From CAVUCH01 sp963763095 (lineage in GTDB: Bacteria; Acidobacteriota; Vicinamibacteria; Vicinamibacterales; JAENWD01), in assembly GCA_963763095.1 (NCBI GenBank), contig CAVXNR010000003.1:386716-450715 (forward strand): a stretch of 64,000 nt of DNA. Reading direction: 5' to 3'. A program made the position numbers and the translations under genes. Shown here piece by piece: positions 29,950 through 39,007 of the stretch (positions are counted from its first letter, which is position 1; every line of letters starts with the position of its first letter). The notes under the pieces were generated by a model that did not search any database, was not told where the DNA came from, and saw nothing but the letters and a program-made list of their open reading frames with translations.

Positions 29950-30555
29950 ATGAAGAAGAGTCTGCTCGTTGCGTGTTGTGTGGCATTGTTCAGCGCCAGT
30001 TCCGTTCGGGCCGATCCGATTCTCTACAGCGCCGTCTTGACGGGTGCCGCTGAAGTCACCGACACCGGCTCGCCGGGACTCGGCGCCGTGTTGGTATCCT
30101 ACGAACCATCTCTGCACGTGATGGGCGTTTTGGCCGTCTTTACGGGGCTGACTGCGCCTACCCTGGCTGCTCACATTCACTGCTGCATCGACCCTCCGGG
30201 CGCTGCCGGTGTTGCCACGACCGTTCCGACATTCCCCGGCTTCCCTTCGGGCGTCATGAGTGGGTCTTACGACCAATCCTTCGACCTCACCAACCCCATG
30301 AGCTACAACCCCGCGTTCCTGACCGCCAACGGTGACAGTACCGCGATGGCAGAGATGACTTTGACGGGTGGACTGGCGAGTGGCCGCGCATACTTCAACA
30401 TTCACACCTCTGCGTTTCCCGGGGGCGAGATTCGGGGATTTCTGAACGCTGTGGGCAGCCCGAGCCCTGTTCCCGAGCCCACCTCGTTGGTGCTCCTTTC
30501 CACCGGGTTGGTCGCGGCGGTCGGCCTGCGGCTCCGCCGGCGGAAGAAAGCCTAG
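29950..30555 (+). CDS. CHRD-domain PEP-CTERM protein
   Basis: An exported protein of 201 residues. The start is ATG 29950 behind GGAG. The signal peptide is MKKSLLVACCVALFSASSVRA. The CHRD-type body reads YSAVLTGAAEVTDTGSPGLGAVLVSY, AAHIHCCIDPPGAAGV, AEMTLTGGLASGRAYFNIHTSAFPGGEIRGFL, the family's typical order. The C-terminus has VPEPTSLVLLSTGLVAAVGL and the basic tail RLRRRKKA, a PEP-CTERM exosortase signal. It sits between rbsB and rbsC, an unusual place. A short inverted repeat (CCTCCCAGTG...CCGGGAGG) lies upstream at about 29900-29925. Confidence 0.85.
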   Translation: MKKSLLVACCVALFSASSVRADPILYSAVLTGAAEVTDTGSPGLGAVLVSYEPSLHVMGVLAVFTGLTAPTLAAHIHCCIDPPGAAGVATTVPTFPGFPSGVMSGSYDQSFDLTNPMSYNPAFLTANGDSTAMAEMTLTGGLASGRAYFNIHTSAFPGGEIRGFLNAVGSPSPVPEPTSLVLLSTGLVAAVGLRLRRRKKA

Positions 30556-31229
30556 GTGGGGAATCGTTTGCGAATGTTCAGAAGTACCGTCTGTCGTTCG
30601 CCGGCCTCTGCTCCTGAGCAAGCGATCGTCTGGTCGCGCACAGAACCGTCGCGCCTGCACTTGCGCAGGGCGGCGCCAATGAACATACAGTCACACCCGG
30701 CCCCCTCGTTGCTCCATCCATCGCGTGGCGCGCTCAACAGCATCAGGTAGGAACAATACCTGCGCACCTCTCTGCCCGCTGACCCGGCGGGGTCGCCCGC
30801 AGTGACCATCGTCGTGGCTGCGAGCGGCCAGACGCTCGATGCCCAGCTCGAGGAAGACGCGCAGGGGAACCTGTGCCTATACCAGCTGAGCCGAAGCACC
30901 GGGGAGGCGCTCGTCTGCTGGGGGCTGGCTACCGTCCTCAGACTCGGATGGCGCATCGTGTGGGCGTCACCCACCGAGCGGGCGCAACTGGAGGCCCACG
31001 GGTTCGGGCGGGGATGGGTCCAGTGACCGCGTGCAGCAGATCAGGAGCGGAGCGGGGAGTCTAGGCCAGCACCAGCGCTCATGTGGGCAGACTGATCCGC
31101 GTGTCTCAGGCTCGTCCTACAAGGCTTGTGGGGCTAATCTTGTGGTGTCCCGATCCCGCTCGAGGCTCGCGACACCGAGCCGAGCCGCGAAGACTGAGTG
31201 ACCACAAAGAACCCTGCGCTTCCTTTCGC
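30556..31229. other. Stretch between the CHRD gene and rbsC
   Basis: About 670 bases where an rbsA-like ATPase gene might have been expected. No Walker motif is encoded on either strand. The only moderately plausible open frame is the 74-codon one at 30802-31026. Confidence 0.5.
30802..31026 (+). CDS. Small hypothetical protein, doubtful
   Basis: A 74-codon frame starting with GTG that reads MTIVVAASGQTLDAQLEEDAQ and ends RAQLEAHGFGRGWVQ. Composition is protein-like (acidic/hydrophobic rather than arginine-rich), but there is no clear ribosome site and no recognised family. Confidence 0.3.
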   Translation: MTIVVAASGQTLDAQLEEDAQGNLCLYQLSRSTGEALVCWGLATVLRLGWRIVWASPTERAQLEAHGFGRGWVQ

Positions 31230-32204
31230 ATGCGCGGCGACGCGACGCTGACCCGCTGGCGCGGCATGCTCGCCGAGTACGCCAGCCTCGTGCTGGTGCT
31301 CCTGCTGCTCGTCGCCGGGTTCGGCGTCGCGACCAATCACTTCTTCACCGTCACGACGCTGCGAACCGTTGCCAACCAGGTACCCGACATCCTGCTGGTT
31401 GCCACCGGCATGACGTTCGTGATCATCGCTGGCGGCATCGATCTCTCGGTGGGATCAATCCTGGCGCTCTCGGGGGCCGTGCTCGGCGTCGCTCTTACGC
31501 AGTGGCAGCTTCCGCTGGGTGCGGCAGTGCTCGCGGCTCTCGCAACAGGCGCGGCGTGCGGCGCGGTCAACGGGCTGTTCGTCACCACCTGGAGCCTGCC
31601 ATCGTTCATCGTCACGCTCGGCATGCTGGAGATCGCGCGCGGCGGGGCGTACATCGTCACGGCCTCGCAGACGCAGTACATCGGCGCGGTCGTGGAGGTG
31701 GTCAACACGCCGGTCGTCGCAGGGTTGACGATCCCTTTCCTGCTGGCCATCGTCGTCGTGATCGTCGCCCAATTCGTGCTGACGCGAACCGTGTTCGGCC
31801 GGCATCTCATCGCGGTCGGCGCCAACCCGCAGGCCGCATGGCTCTCCGGCATCAACCCACGGCCCATCCGGTTCGTAACCTTCCTGCTCGCGGGCCTCGC
31901 GAGCGCCGTCGCGGCCGTTGCGCAGAGCGCACGCCTCGCGTCGGCCGATCCGAACGCCGGCGCCGGCCTCGAACTGCAGGCGATTGCTGCGGTCGTGATC
32001 GGCGGCACCAGCCTCATGGGCGGGCGTGGCTCGGTCGTGACCACGATGCTCGGCGTGCTCATCATTGCCGTGCTCGGCGCCGGTCTCGCCCAGATGGGTG
32101 TGCAGGAACCAACCAGACGTCTGGTCACGGGAGCGGTCATCATCGCAGCGGCGATCGCCGACTTCTACCGCACTCGCGGCAGCCTCTCTGGCACAGCGCG
32201 GTAG
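31230..32204 (+). CDS. rbsC: Ribose-type sugar ABC transporter, permease
   Basis: CUT2-family inner-membrane permease with about eight to ten hydrophobic segments, beginning YASLVLVLLLLVAGFGV. The family signatures are TLRTVANQVPDILLVATGMTFVIIAGGIDLSVGS, split over about 31360-31460, SFIVTLGMLEIARG, NPQAAWLSGINP and VIGGTSLMGGRGSV. The start is ATG 31230 (MRGDATLTRW); the frame is open further upstream without similarity. It is followed 31 bp later by ribokinase. No ATPase gene is adjacent, so it must share one encoded elsewhere or the system is incomplete. Confidence 0.9.
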   Translation: MRGDATLTRWRGMLAEYASLVLVLLLLVAGFGVATNHFFTVTTLRTVANQVPDILLVATGMTFVIIAGGIDLSVGSILALSGAVLGVALTQWQLPLGAAVLAALATGAACGAVNGLFVTTWSLPSFIVTLGMLEIARGGAYIVTASQTQYIGAVVEVVNTPVVAGLTIPFLLAIVVVIVAQFVLTRTVFGRHLIAVGANPQAAWLSGINPRPIRFVTFLLAGLASAVAAVAQSARLASADPNAGAGLELQAIAAVVIGGTSLMGGRGSVVTTMLGVLIIAVLGAGLAQMGVQEPTRRLVTGAVIIAAAIADFYRTRGSLSGTAR

Positions 32205-32235
32205 CCGGCTGGAGGCACGCAAACCCGGAGCGCTC

Positions 32236-33168
32236 ATGGACAGGATGGCATCTCCACTCGTGGTAGTCGGGTCGCTCAACGCCGACCTCGTGATCCGCGT
32301 GGCCCGCTTCCCAAAGGCCGGCGAGACGCTGACCGGATACGGCTATGCGCGCTTCGCGGGTGGCAAGGGCGCCAACCAGGCGTGCGCAGTTGCGCGCCTC
32401 GGGGGCCGCGCGTCGATGGTGGGACAGGTCGGCGCCGACGAGCCCGGCGCGTGGCTCGCCGCGCAGCTGGACGAAATCGGTGTCCACACGTCCTTCGTGC
32501 TGCGAGACGAGGCCGAGTCGACGGGGGTCGCGCTGATCACCATCGACGCCGCCGGCCAGAATCAAATTGTGCTGGTGCCAGGGGCCAACGGCACGTTCAC
32601 ACCCGAGCGGCTCGCCCTGGCGGTGGCGGTCCTGCGCGGCACGCGCGTGGTGCTGCTGCAGCTCGAGATCCCACTGGAGACGGTGCTTGCGGCCGCCCGC
32701 GCGGGACGAGACGCCGGAGCGATCGTCATGCTCGATCCCGCGCCCGCGCAGGACCTGCCTGACGCACTCCTGGCGCTCTGCGACTACCTGACGCCGAACG
32801 AAACGGAGCTCGCTACCCTCACGGGAGGAGGCGACGTGTGCGACGCGGATGACGTGCGGCGCCGTGCCCGGCAATTGCTCGCGCGTGGAGCTGCGCGGGT
32901 GCTGGTGAAATGGGGGGCACGTGGCGCTGCTCTGTTCACTGCCGCTACCGAGCACTGGTGGCCTGCGCACACGGTGGAGGTGGTAGACACAACGGCCGCA
33001 GGTGATGCATTCAACGGCGCCTTCGCGGTCGCGCGCGCGGAGGGCGCCACGGAGGACGCGGCGGGCAGGTTCGCCAACGCAGCCGGGGCACTCGCCGTCA
33101 CCCGCGCGGGGGCACAGCCGGCGCTGCCGCTTCGCGCAGACGTCGAGCGGCTCCTGACCGGTTCGTGA
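32236..33168 (+). CDS. rbsK: Ribokinase
   Basis: PfkB-family sugar kinase that phosphorylates ribose at O5 with ATP. The motifs are VVVGSLNADLVIRVARFPKAGETL, split over about 32260-32330, FAGGKGANQACAVARLG, the first PfkB signature, PGANGTF, LTPNETELATL, and VVDTTAAGDAFNGAFA with the catalytic aspartate. The start is ATG 32236, with GGAG 5 bp before it. It sits 31 bp after rbsC and 13 bp before an oxidoreductase gene, an evident operon. Confidence 0.92.
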   Translation: MDRMASPLVVVGSLNADLVIRVARFPKAGETLTGYGYARFAGGKGANQACAVARLGGRASMVGQVGADEPGAWLAAQLDEIGVHTSFVLRDEAESTGVALITIDAAGQNQIVLVPGANGTFTPERLALAVAVLRGTRVVLLQLEIPLETVLAAARAGRDAGAIVMLDPAPAQDLPDALLALCDYLTPNETELATLTGGGDVCDADDVRRRARQLLARGAARVLVKWGARGAALFTAATEHWWPAHTVEVVDTTAAGDAFNGAFAVARAEGATEDAAGRFANAAGALAVTRAGAQPALPLRADVERLLTGS

Positions 33169-33181
33169 TATAGAACGGCGC

Positions 33182-34270
33182 GTGCCCACTACCGTCGCTC
33201 TCATCGGAACCGGCGGCATTGCGCTCGCCAACCACTTGCCTGGCATCTCCCGATGCCCGAACGCCGCGGTAACCGCGCTCTGTGATACGAACCCGGGAGT
33301 GCTCGAAGAGGCCTCGCGCGCAAGCGGCATCACCCGGACTTGGACGGATCCCGTCGCGCTCATCCGCGAGTCGGGCGTTGATGCGGTCATCGTGGCCACG
33401 CCCAACCGGTTTCATCATCCGATCGCGATGGCAGCAGTCGCGGCGGGCATGCACGTCCTCTGCGAGAAGCCAATCGCCATGACGCTCGCACAGGCGCAGG
33501 AGATGGCGAGCGCGGCCGACGCCGCTGGCGTGCGGCACATGACGGCCTTCACCTACCGCTTCGTCCCGGCGATGCGCTTCATGCATCGGCTCGTGCGAGA
33601 GGGCTTCGTCGGCGCACCGTGGCACTTCCGCGCGCAGCGCTTTCAGGACTGGGGGCGCAGGTATCTGGGGTGGCGGCAGCGCGCCGTGGACGCCGGTACC
33701 GGCGAGATCGGGGACATGCTGTCGCACCGCATCGACTACGGGCACCTGCTGGTGGGGCCCATCGCACGCGTGATCGCCTCGACGCGCCGCCTGCTCGACA
33801 CGCGCGAGGACGCGGCAGGCATTGAGCACCCGTCCGACCTGGAGGACTGGGTGGCATGCATCGCGGAGTTTCAGGCTGGAACGACCGGCGCGTTCGAGAG
33901 CACAAAGGTGGCAACCGGGTATGGCGAGGGCGGACGCAGTCGGGACCAGGTCGAATTGAACGGGCCGGATGGGTCGCTGATCTATGAGCTGCAACGGCCA
34001 CTGGTCGTCCTTGGCGCCCGGCGCGGAGGCGCCCTTGCGGAGATGCCGGTGCCACCCGACCTGCTGACCTATACGGGCGCCCCCCTCCCATCAGGCGTCG
34101 ATCCCCAGCAGGCCTTTCGCTGGGATCAGAACGCCGAGTTCATCGCGGCCATCCAGGAGGGGCGGCCGGCGGTCCCCTCGTTCCACGACGGGGCCCGAGT
34201 GCAGGCAGTGGTCGAGGCGATCGTGACATCCGCCGCGGAGGGGCGGAGCGTCGAGGTGGCGTCTGCCTGA
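33182..34270 (+). CDS. Gfo/Idh/MocA-family oxidoreductase
   Basis: NAD(P)-dependent sugar or polyol dehydrogenase. The Rossmann fold is at the start (VALIGTGGIALANHLPG), the EKP motif is in HVLCEKPIAMT, and the C-terminal domain has AFTYRFVPAMRFMHRLV and EIGDMLSHRIDYGHLL. The start is GTG 33182, 13 bp after rbsK, so it belongs to the same transcript. The substrate is likely the sugar or polyol taken up by the neighbouring transporter; that is inference. It is followed almost without gap by a membrane protein gene. Confidence 0.88.
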   Translation: MPTTVALIGTGGIALANHLPGISRCPNAAVTALCDTNPGVLEEASRASGITRTWTDPVALIRESGVDAVIVATPNRFHHPIAMAAVAAGMHVLCEKPIAMTLAQAQEMASAADAAGVRHMTAFTYRFVPAMRFMHRLVREGFVGAPWHFRAQRFQDWGRRYLGWRQRAVDAGTGEIGDMLSHRIDYGHLLVGPIARVIASTRRLLDTREDAAGIEHPSDLEDWVACIAEFQAGTTGAFESTKVATGYGEGGRSRDQVELNGPDGSLIYELQRPLVVLGARRGGALAEMPVPPDLLTYTGAPLPSGVDPQQAFRWDQNAEFIAAIQEGRPAVPSFHDGARVQAVVEAIVTSAAEGRSVEVASA

Positions 34271-36450
34271 CGCGCACCGCGGGCCGGCCACGCGCGAAAC
34301 CGCGCTGGCGGCGGTCGCGTATGTCCTCATCGCCATCGCGTTCTGGTGGCCGCTCCCCGCTCGCGCCGCAACGGCGACCATCGCACAGCCATTCGGCGAT
34401 CCGGTCCTCAACGCGTGGACCCTCGCGTGGGACGCGGATCGGATACGCCATGGCTTCATGGACTTCTGGACCGGCCTGTTCTTCTACCCCTACCCCGATA
34501 CGATCGCCTACTCGGAGCACCTGCTGGGCATCGCGATCTTCACCGCGCCGGTGCAATGGCTCACGGGCAATCCGATCCTCGCGCTCAACCTCGCGATGAT
34601 CGGCTCGACGGCGCTCGCGGGCGCCGGCATGTTCCTGCTGGTTCGCGAGCTGACCGGCCGGGCCGATGCCGCGTTCATCGCGGGCGTGGCGTTCGCGTGC
34701 TCGCCGTATCGCGTACCGCAGGCCTACCACCTGCAGGTGCTCGTGTCGGGATGGATGCCGGTTGCCTTGTTCGCCCTGCACCGGTTCCTGAGCGCGGGGT
34801 CGACGCGCGCCCTGGCGGTGTTCGTGCTCGCGTTCGTGCTCCAGGCCTACTCGAATGGGTACTTCCTCTACTTCCTCGCGATCCCCGTCGCGGTCATTCT
34901 CGTGCACCACCTGTGGCGCTGCCGGAGCGGCATCGGTCAGTTGCTGCCCCGGTTGTCTGCAGTCGCTCTCGCCATCCTGGCGGCGCTCGCGCCGGTCGCG
35001 TGGGCCTACGTTCGCGTGCGGCGAGAACAGGGGCTCGCGCGCACGCCCGGGGACATCCTGCAGTTCTCAGCGGACCTGTCCGCGTATGCACATGTCGGCC
35101 AGAGCGTGTGGGCGTGGAGGCACCTGCTGCCGATTGGCCGCCACGAGCAGGAGTTATTCCCCGGTCTGATCGTGGTGCTGCTCGCAATTTGGGCCGCGTG
35201 GTACGCAACGCATAAGGAGACGGCGTCTGCCTCCTCCGCGCGACTTCGGGTTCCCCTTGCCGCCTGCACTCGCGTGTACTTGTTCATTCTCCTCATCACG
35301 GTCGTGTTGTCCCTGGGCCCCCGGCCAGAGGCGTTCGGCTGGCGCCTGCCCTTCCCGGGGCCGTACGCCTGGTTGATCGCGGCGGTCCCCGGGATGGACG
35401 GCCTGCGGGTGCCGGCACGGATGGCCACCGTGGTTCACCTCGCGCTCGCAGTGCTTGCGGGTGTCGGCTTCACCGTTCTCACGGCGCGGACGCTCGGCCG
35501 AGCCCGCATGGTCCTTGCGGTCGTGGCGGCGGGCGCGATCGCATGCGAAGGGTATGGAGGGCCGCTGCCTGTCGAGGCGTTTCCGACGGCGGATATGACA
35601 GCGGACGCGCCAGCCTACGCGTGGTTACGGACACAGCCGCGGGGACCCGTGCTGGAGCTGCCGGTCGGCGGCGCCGAGGTGGCTGCCCGGTACCTGTTCC
35701 GCACGCTCACACACGGCAACCGCATCGTGAACGGTTACAGCGGCTACGGATCGGCGCTGCAGGACTTCGTCGGCGGCCCACCTTTCACCGAGATCGCGCG
35801 CATCGACGATGCCCTGGCGATGGCGCGGGCACTCGGGTTGCGGTGGATCATCGTGCACCCGTCGCTGTACAAGGCTCCGGCGAGTGGTGCCGCAATCCTG
35901 GAAGCGGTACGCGGCGCGACAACGCATGTCGCACGTGTGGTGCCGTTCGAGGCCGCAGCCGTCGCGGAGTTGCGCCCCACGGCATCGCGGCCCTCCCTGC
36001 CTGTCGACCCGGCGTGGCGCGAGGTGCCGCCGCGCACGTTCACGCCCTCGGCATCCCACAACCCGGATGGCCTCCGCCGCGCGTTCGACGGCGACCGCGG
36101 CACCCGCTGGTTCACCGGCGCCCGGCAGCGCGGCGCCGAGTGGATCGAGCTCCGATTCGACTCACCACTGGACGTGGCGCGCGTCCGGCTCGAGATGGAC
36201 CGTCGCAGCAACGGGGACTACCCGCGGGGGCTGGTGCTGGAGGGGTCGGAGGACAGTCGCACGTGGCGAACCCTCTTCGAAGGCGGGATCCTGCCAAGGC
36301 TCGGGTCTCAGCATCGCGTACGAGCCGCGCACCCCGGGGATCGATCTCGTACTGCCGCCGAACACGACGCGCGTGCTCAGACTCCGCACCACCGGGGAGA
36401 CGCGCGTGTGGTACTGGTCGGTGCACGAGCTCCGCGTGTGGACCCGCTGA
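34263..36450 (+). CDS. GT-C-like polytopic membrane protein with C-terminal discoidin domain, apparent frameshift
   Basis: A large membrane protein, about 730 residues. The first helix (LAAVAYVLIAIAFWW) and the luminal motif PFGDPVLNAWTLAWD lie upstream of the first ATG (34458), so the true start must be further upstream. The only candidate in the open frame from 34227 is non-ATG, for example CTG 34263. About ten hydrophobic segments follow to residue about 440, then a soluble part (LELPVGGAEVAARYLF, NRIVNGYSGYG) and an F5/8 type C-like domain (FDGDRGTRWFTG, WIELRFDSPLDVARVRLEM). Near 36298 the frame shifts to LSIAYEPRTPGIDLVLP and ends at 36450. It resembles dolichyl-phosphate-sugar-dependent glycosyltransferases; donor and acceptor are unknown. 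Confidence 0.7.
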
Positions 36451-36452
36451 CC

Positions 36453-36524
36453 CGAACACGTGGGGCAGGGCTTCAGCCCTGCGAGCGCCCGAACATGTGG
36501 GGCAGGGCTTCAGCCCTGCGAGCG
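36453..36524. repeat. Tandem pair of REP-like palindromes (GGGCTTCAGCCC flavour)
   Basis: Two nearly identical units with a 37-bp period, each CGAACA(C/T)GTGGGGCAGGG followed by CTTCAGCCCTGCGAGCG. They lie between the convergent ends of the membrane protein gene and the PPC-protein gene, where they may serve as a two-way terminator. Confidence 0.8.
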
Positions 36525-36528
36525 GCTA

Positions 36529-38887
36529 CTACTGCGTGCCCTGCCTCGCCGTGATCTTCAGCCGGATTGGGACTGACGCCTGCTCCGGCGATGCCACCTG
36601 GTTCGTCTCGACCCGCGCGGTGACGAACAGCGTCTGCTCCGCCGGCGCGGCGTTCTCGTCAGCCACGATTTCGAACTCCCGGCTGTCCTGAGCCTCGGTG
36701 ATCAGGATCCCGTTCAGCCCGATGTCGGGCACCGTCACCCGGAACGGCAGGTTGAGGACCGCCAGCGGGACCCGCCCCTTGAAGCCGTTCTCGCGCGCAA
36801 TGGTTGCGCGCACCTTCGCGTGTCCGCCCGGCGCGAGCTCGATGATCGCGGGTTCGACCGACGCCACGCGCACGTCCGGCGGCGCTGCCACAGACAGCAC
36901 GCTGAGCTTTTCGTCGGCACGCGCCTGGCGAACGATGGGTTGGCTCCCAATGGCGGCGCGGCCGGTCGCCACCAGCGGCGCCGTTCCGGCGGCCGCATCT
37001 GCAGCAGCCGTCAGGGCGATCGCCACGCTCGAGTGCCCCGGCAGGATGACACCGTTCTCCGCCGACACCCCGGGCGGCAGGCTCTCGAGGCCCACCTCGA
37101 TCGCGCCGTCGAATCCATCATGGCGGTGCGCGGTGACGGTGACTGGTATCCGGCCGCCGCGCGGCACGTTGGGGTTGGACGGCGACACGAACAGGTCGAA
37201 ATCGGGGCGCGGCGGCGCGAGCGTGAGCCGGTACGCGTAGAGCGAGCCCGATTCCCCCCGCGCATCACGAACTCTCACGATGTAATCGCCCGCCGCCGGC
37301 GCTGTGAAAGTGAGCCGCGAATCCTTGCCCCACATCGGCCCGCCGTCGTCGTTGCGATACGTGAGCGTGAACAGCGGCAGGCCGTTCGGGGAGAACGCCG
37401 CCCCGGGCGGGTGAAGCTCCACCTTGTATACGGGACGCCCGAGGGCGTGTGCTTCCGAGCTGGTGTCCTCGAACGCGACGCGGCGTCCGCGGAAGCTCGT
37501 GAACGACACATCCTCGTCAGGGCCCTTCGGCAGCTCGCTGACGCGGATCAGCTCTCGATCCACGTACACCCAGTCGCCGCGGTGCAGGCGCCGACCAGGC
37601 CAGCAGCCGCATGCCCGAGGACGAGGAGTTCTGATTGCGTAGATCGATCGACGTTTCCCATACGGGCCGCAAGACGGCCCGCGGCACCTCACGTCCCCTG
37701 GCATCGAGCACGTCGATGACAGAGTCGAGCGGCGACCCGAGCTGGTTCGCCGCAATCGAGACGACTACCTGCTGCCCCCGCGCGGCGCTGAACCGGAACG
37801 AGTCCTCGTCGGGTGTTCCATCCTCGTGGTGCAGCCGTCCATTGACCGTGACCGGCAGCGTAATCGGTTGCGCGCCGGCCGGAAGATGTCGTCCGGTCTC
37901 GATCTCGTCCAATTCTGGGTAGCGGCCAAGTGCGATCTGCACGCGGTTCAACGGCTCACCGCCAGGTGTGACGACCTCGACGGGTGCGAGGTCCGGCGAG
38001 TCCGGCAGCGACGTGCCGATGACGCCGTGTGCGGCGGCTCCCAAATTTGCGCCGTTCACTTGCACGGGGCGCGGGGAACGCCTGCGGCGCCCGAGCGGGT
38101 AGACGCTCGTGAGGTATGGCACCTCGCCAACAGTCAGGCGGTAGACGTGGCGCGGGCTGCCGGTGTTCAGCGAGTCACTCACGCGCACCAGGAATGTGCC
38201 ATCGGCGGCGGGCGTGTAGACGATCAGCGGCTCCCGAGTCTCACCGAAATCATCGTTCTTCGCGAGCACGGCGCCGGCCGCATCGAGCAGCGTCAGTGCC
38301 GGGTCGAGGCGGGACCCGAGACCGACCGCGACAGCGCGCAGGACCACCTGCCGACCTGCGCGGGCGGTGAACCGGAACGTATCCTCGTCGCCATCCGTGA
38401 AGATCGCGCCGTTGACGGTGACCGGCGCGGCAACGGTGTCGGCTTGCGCCGCGCGATCGTTGGGCTCCAGCTCGCGGGCCTCCAGGAGATCGCCGACCCA
38501 GAGCGCGACTGCCGTGGACGTGCCAAGCGGCGTGCGCAACCGGAGCACCTGCCGGCCCAGCGGAACTTCGCGAGCGGCCGTCACCTCGAGCGTCACGACC
38601 GTCTTCTGCGCCCGGTCGGCAATGGGCGGACCGGTGTCTTCGGGCCGGCGCACCGGCACGTCGGGACCAAAGTCGGCGACGCTGAGGATCTTGGCGCTGA
38701 GACCGGGATCGCTGAACAGCACCGCGTCCGCGTCTCCAAGGTTCGTCCCATCCACCGTGATCGTCGTCGTCGTACCGCGCTGGATCCCATATGGCGCCGC
38801 GTTGGCGATCACCGGCGGCCGGATCTGGGCATCTGCGGTAACAGCGGCACCCATGAAGACCGCGAGCGTCATGCCGGCCGCCCGCAC
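36529..38887 (-). CDS. Secreted PPC-domain (pre-peptidase C-terminal) protein, apparent frameshift
   Basis: An exported beta-rich protein of about 780 residues. The signal peptide is MRAAGMTLAVFMGAAVTADA. It has an IPT/TIG-like start (IANAAPYGIQRGTTTTITVDG) and two PPC-like modules, each beginning with an EPND- or DEIETG-type segment and containing DEDTFRFTARAGRQVVLR or DEDSFRFSAARGQQVVV. Near 37590 the frame shifts to HRGDWVYVDRELIRVSELP. The rest contains GDYIVRVRDARGESGSLYAYRLTL and several Ig-like modules to the end. It is the last gene of the leftward cluster with the DUF1501, PSD1 and cytochrome genes, 120 bp after the WD40 gene. It probably lies in the periplasm or on the outer surface. 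Confidence 0.78.
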
Positions 38888-39007
38888 AGCTGAATGGCGC
38901 GGGGTTCTATACGCGGCGCGTCAGCAACACAGCCACCTCCTGGATGGGCACGCCCTTGACCCTCTCATGAACCGCAGATTACCCGGCGGACCGCTCGACG
39001 CGACACG

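Noticed and set aside
30556..31229. Degenerate rbsA remnant between the CHRD gene and rbsC
   Set aside because: No Walker A, signature or Walker B remnants could be read in any frame.
36453..36524. Possible CRISPR array from the 37-bp tandem repeat
   Set aside because: Only two units, no spacers of the expected kind, and the unit is a palindromic REP-like element found elsewhere singly.
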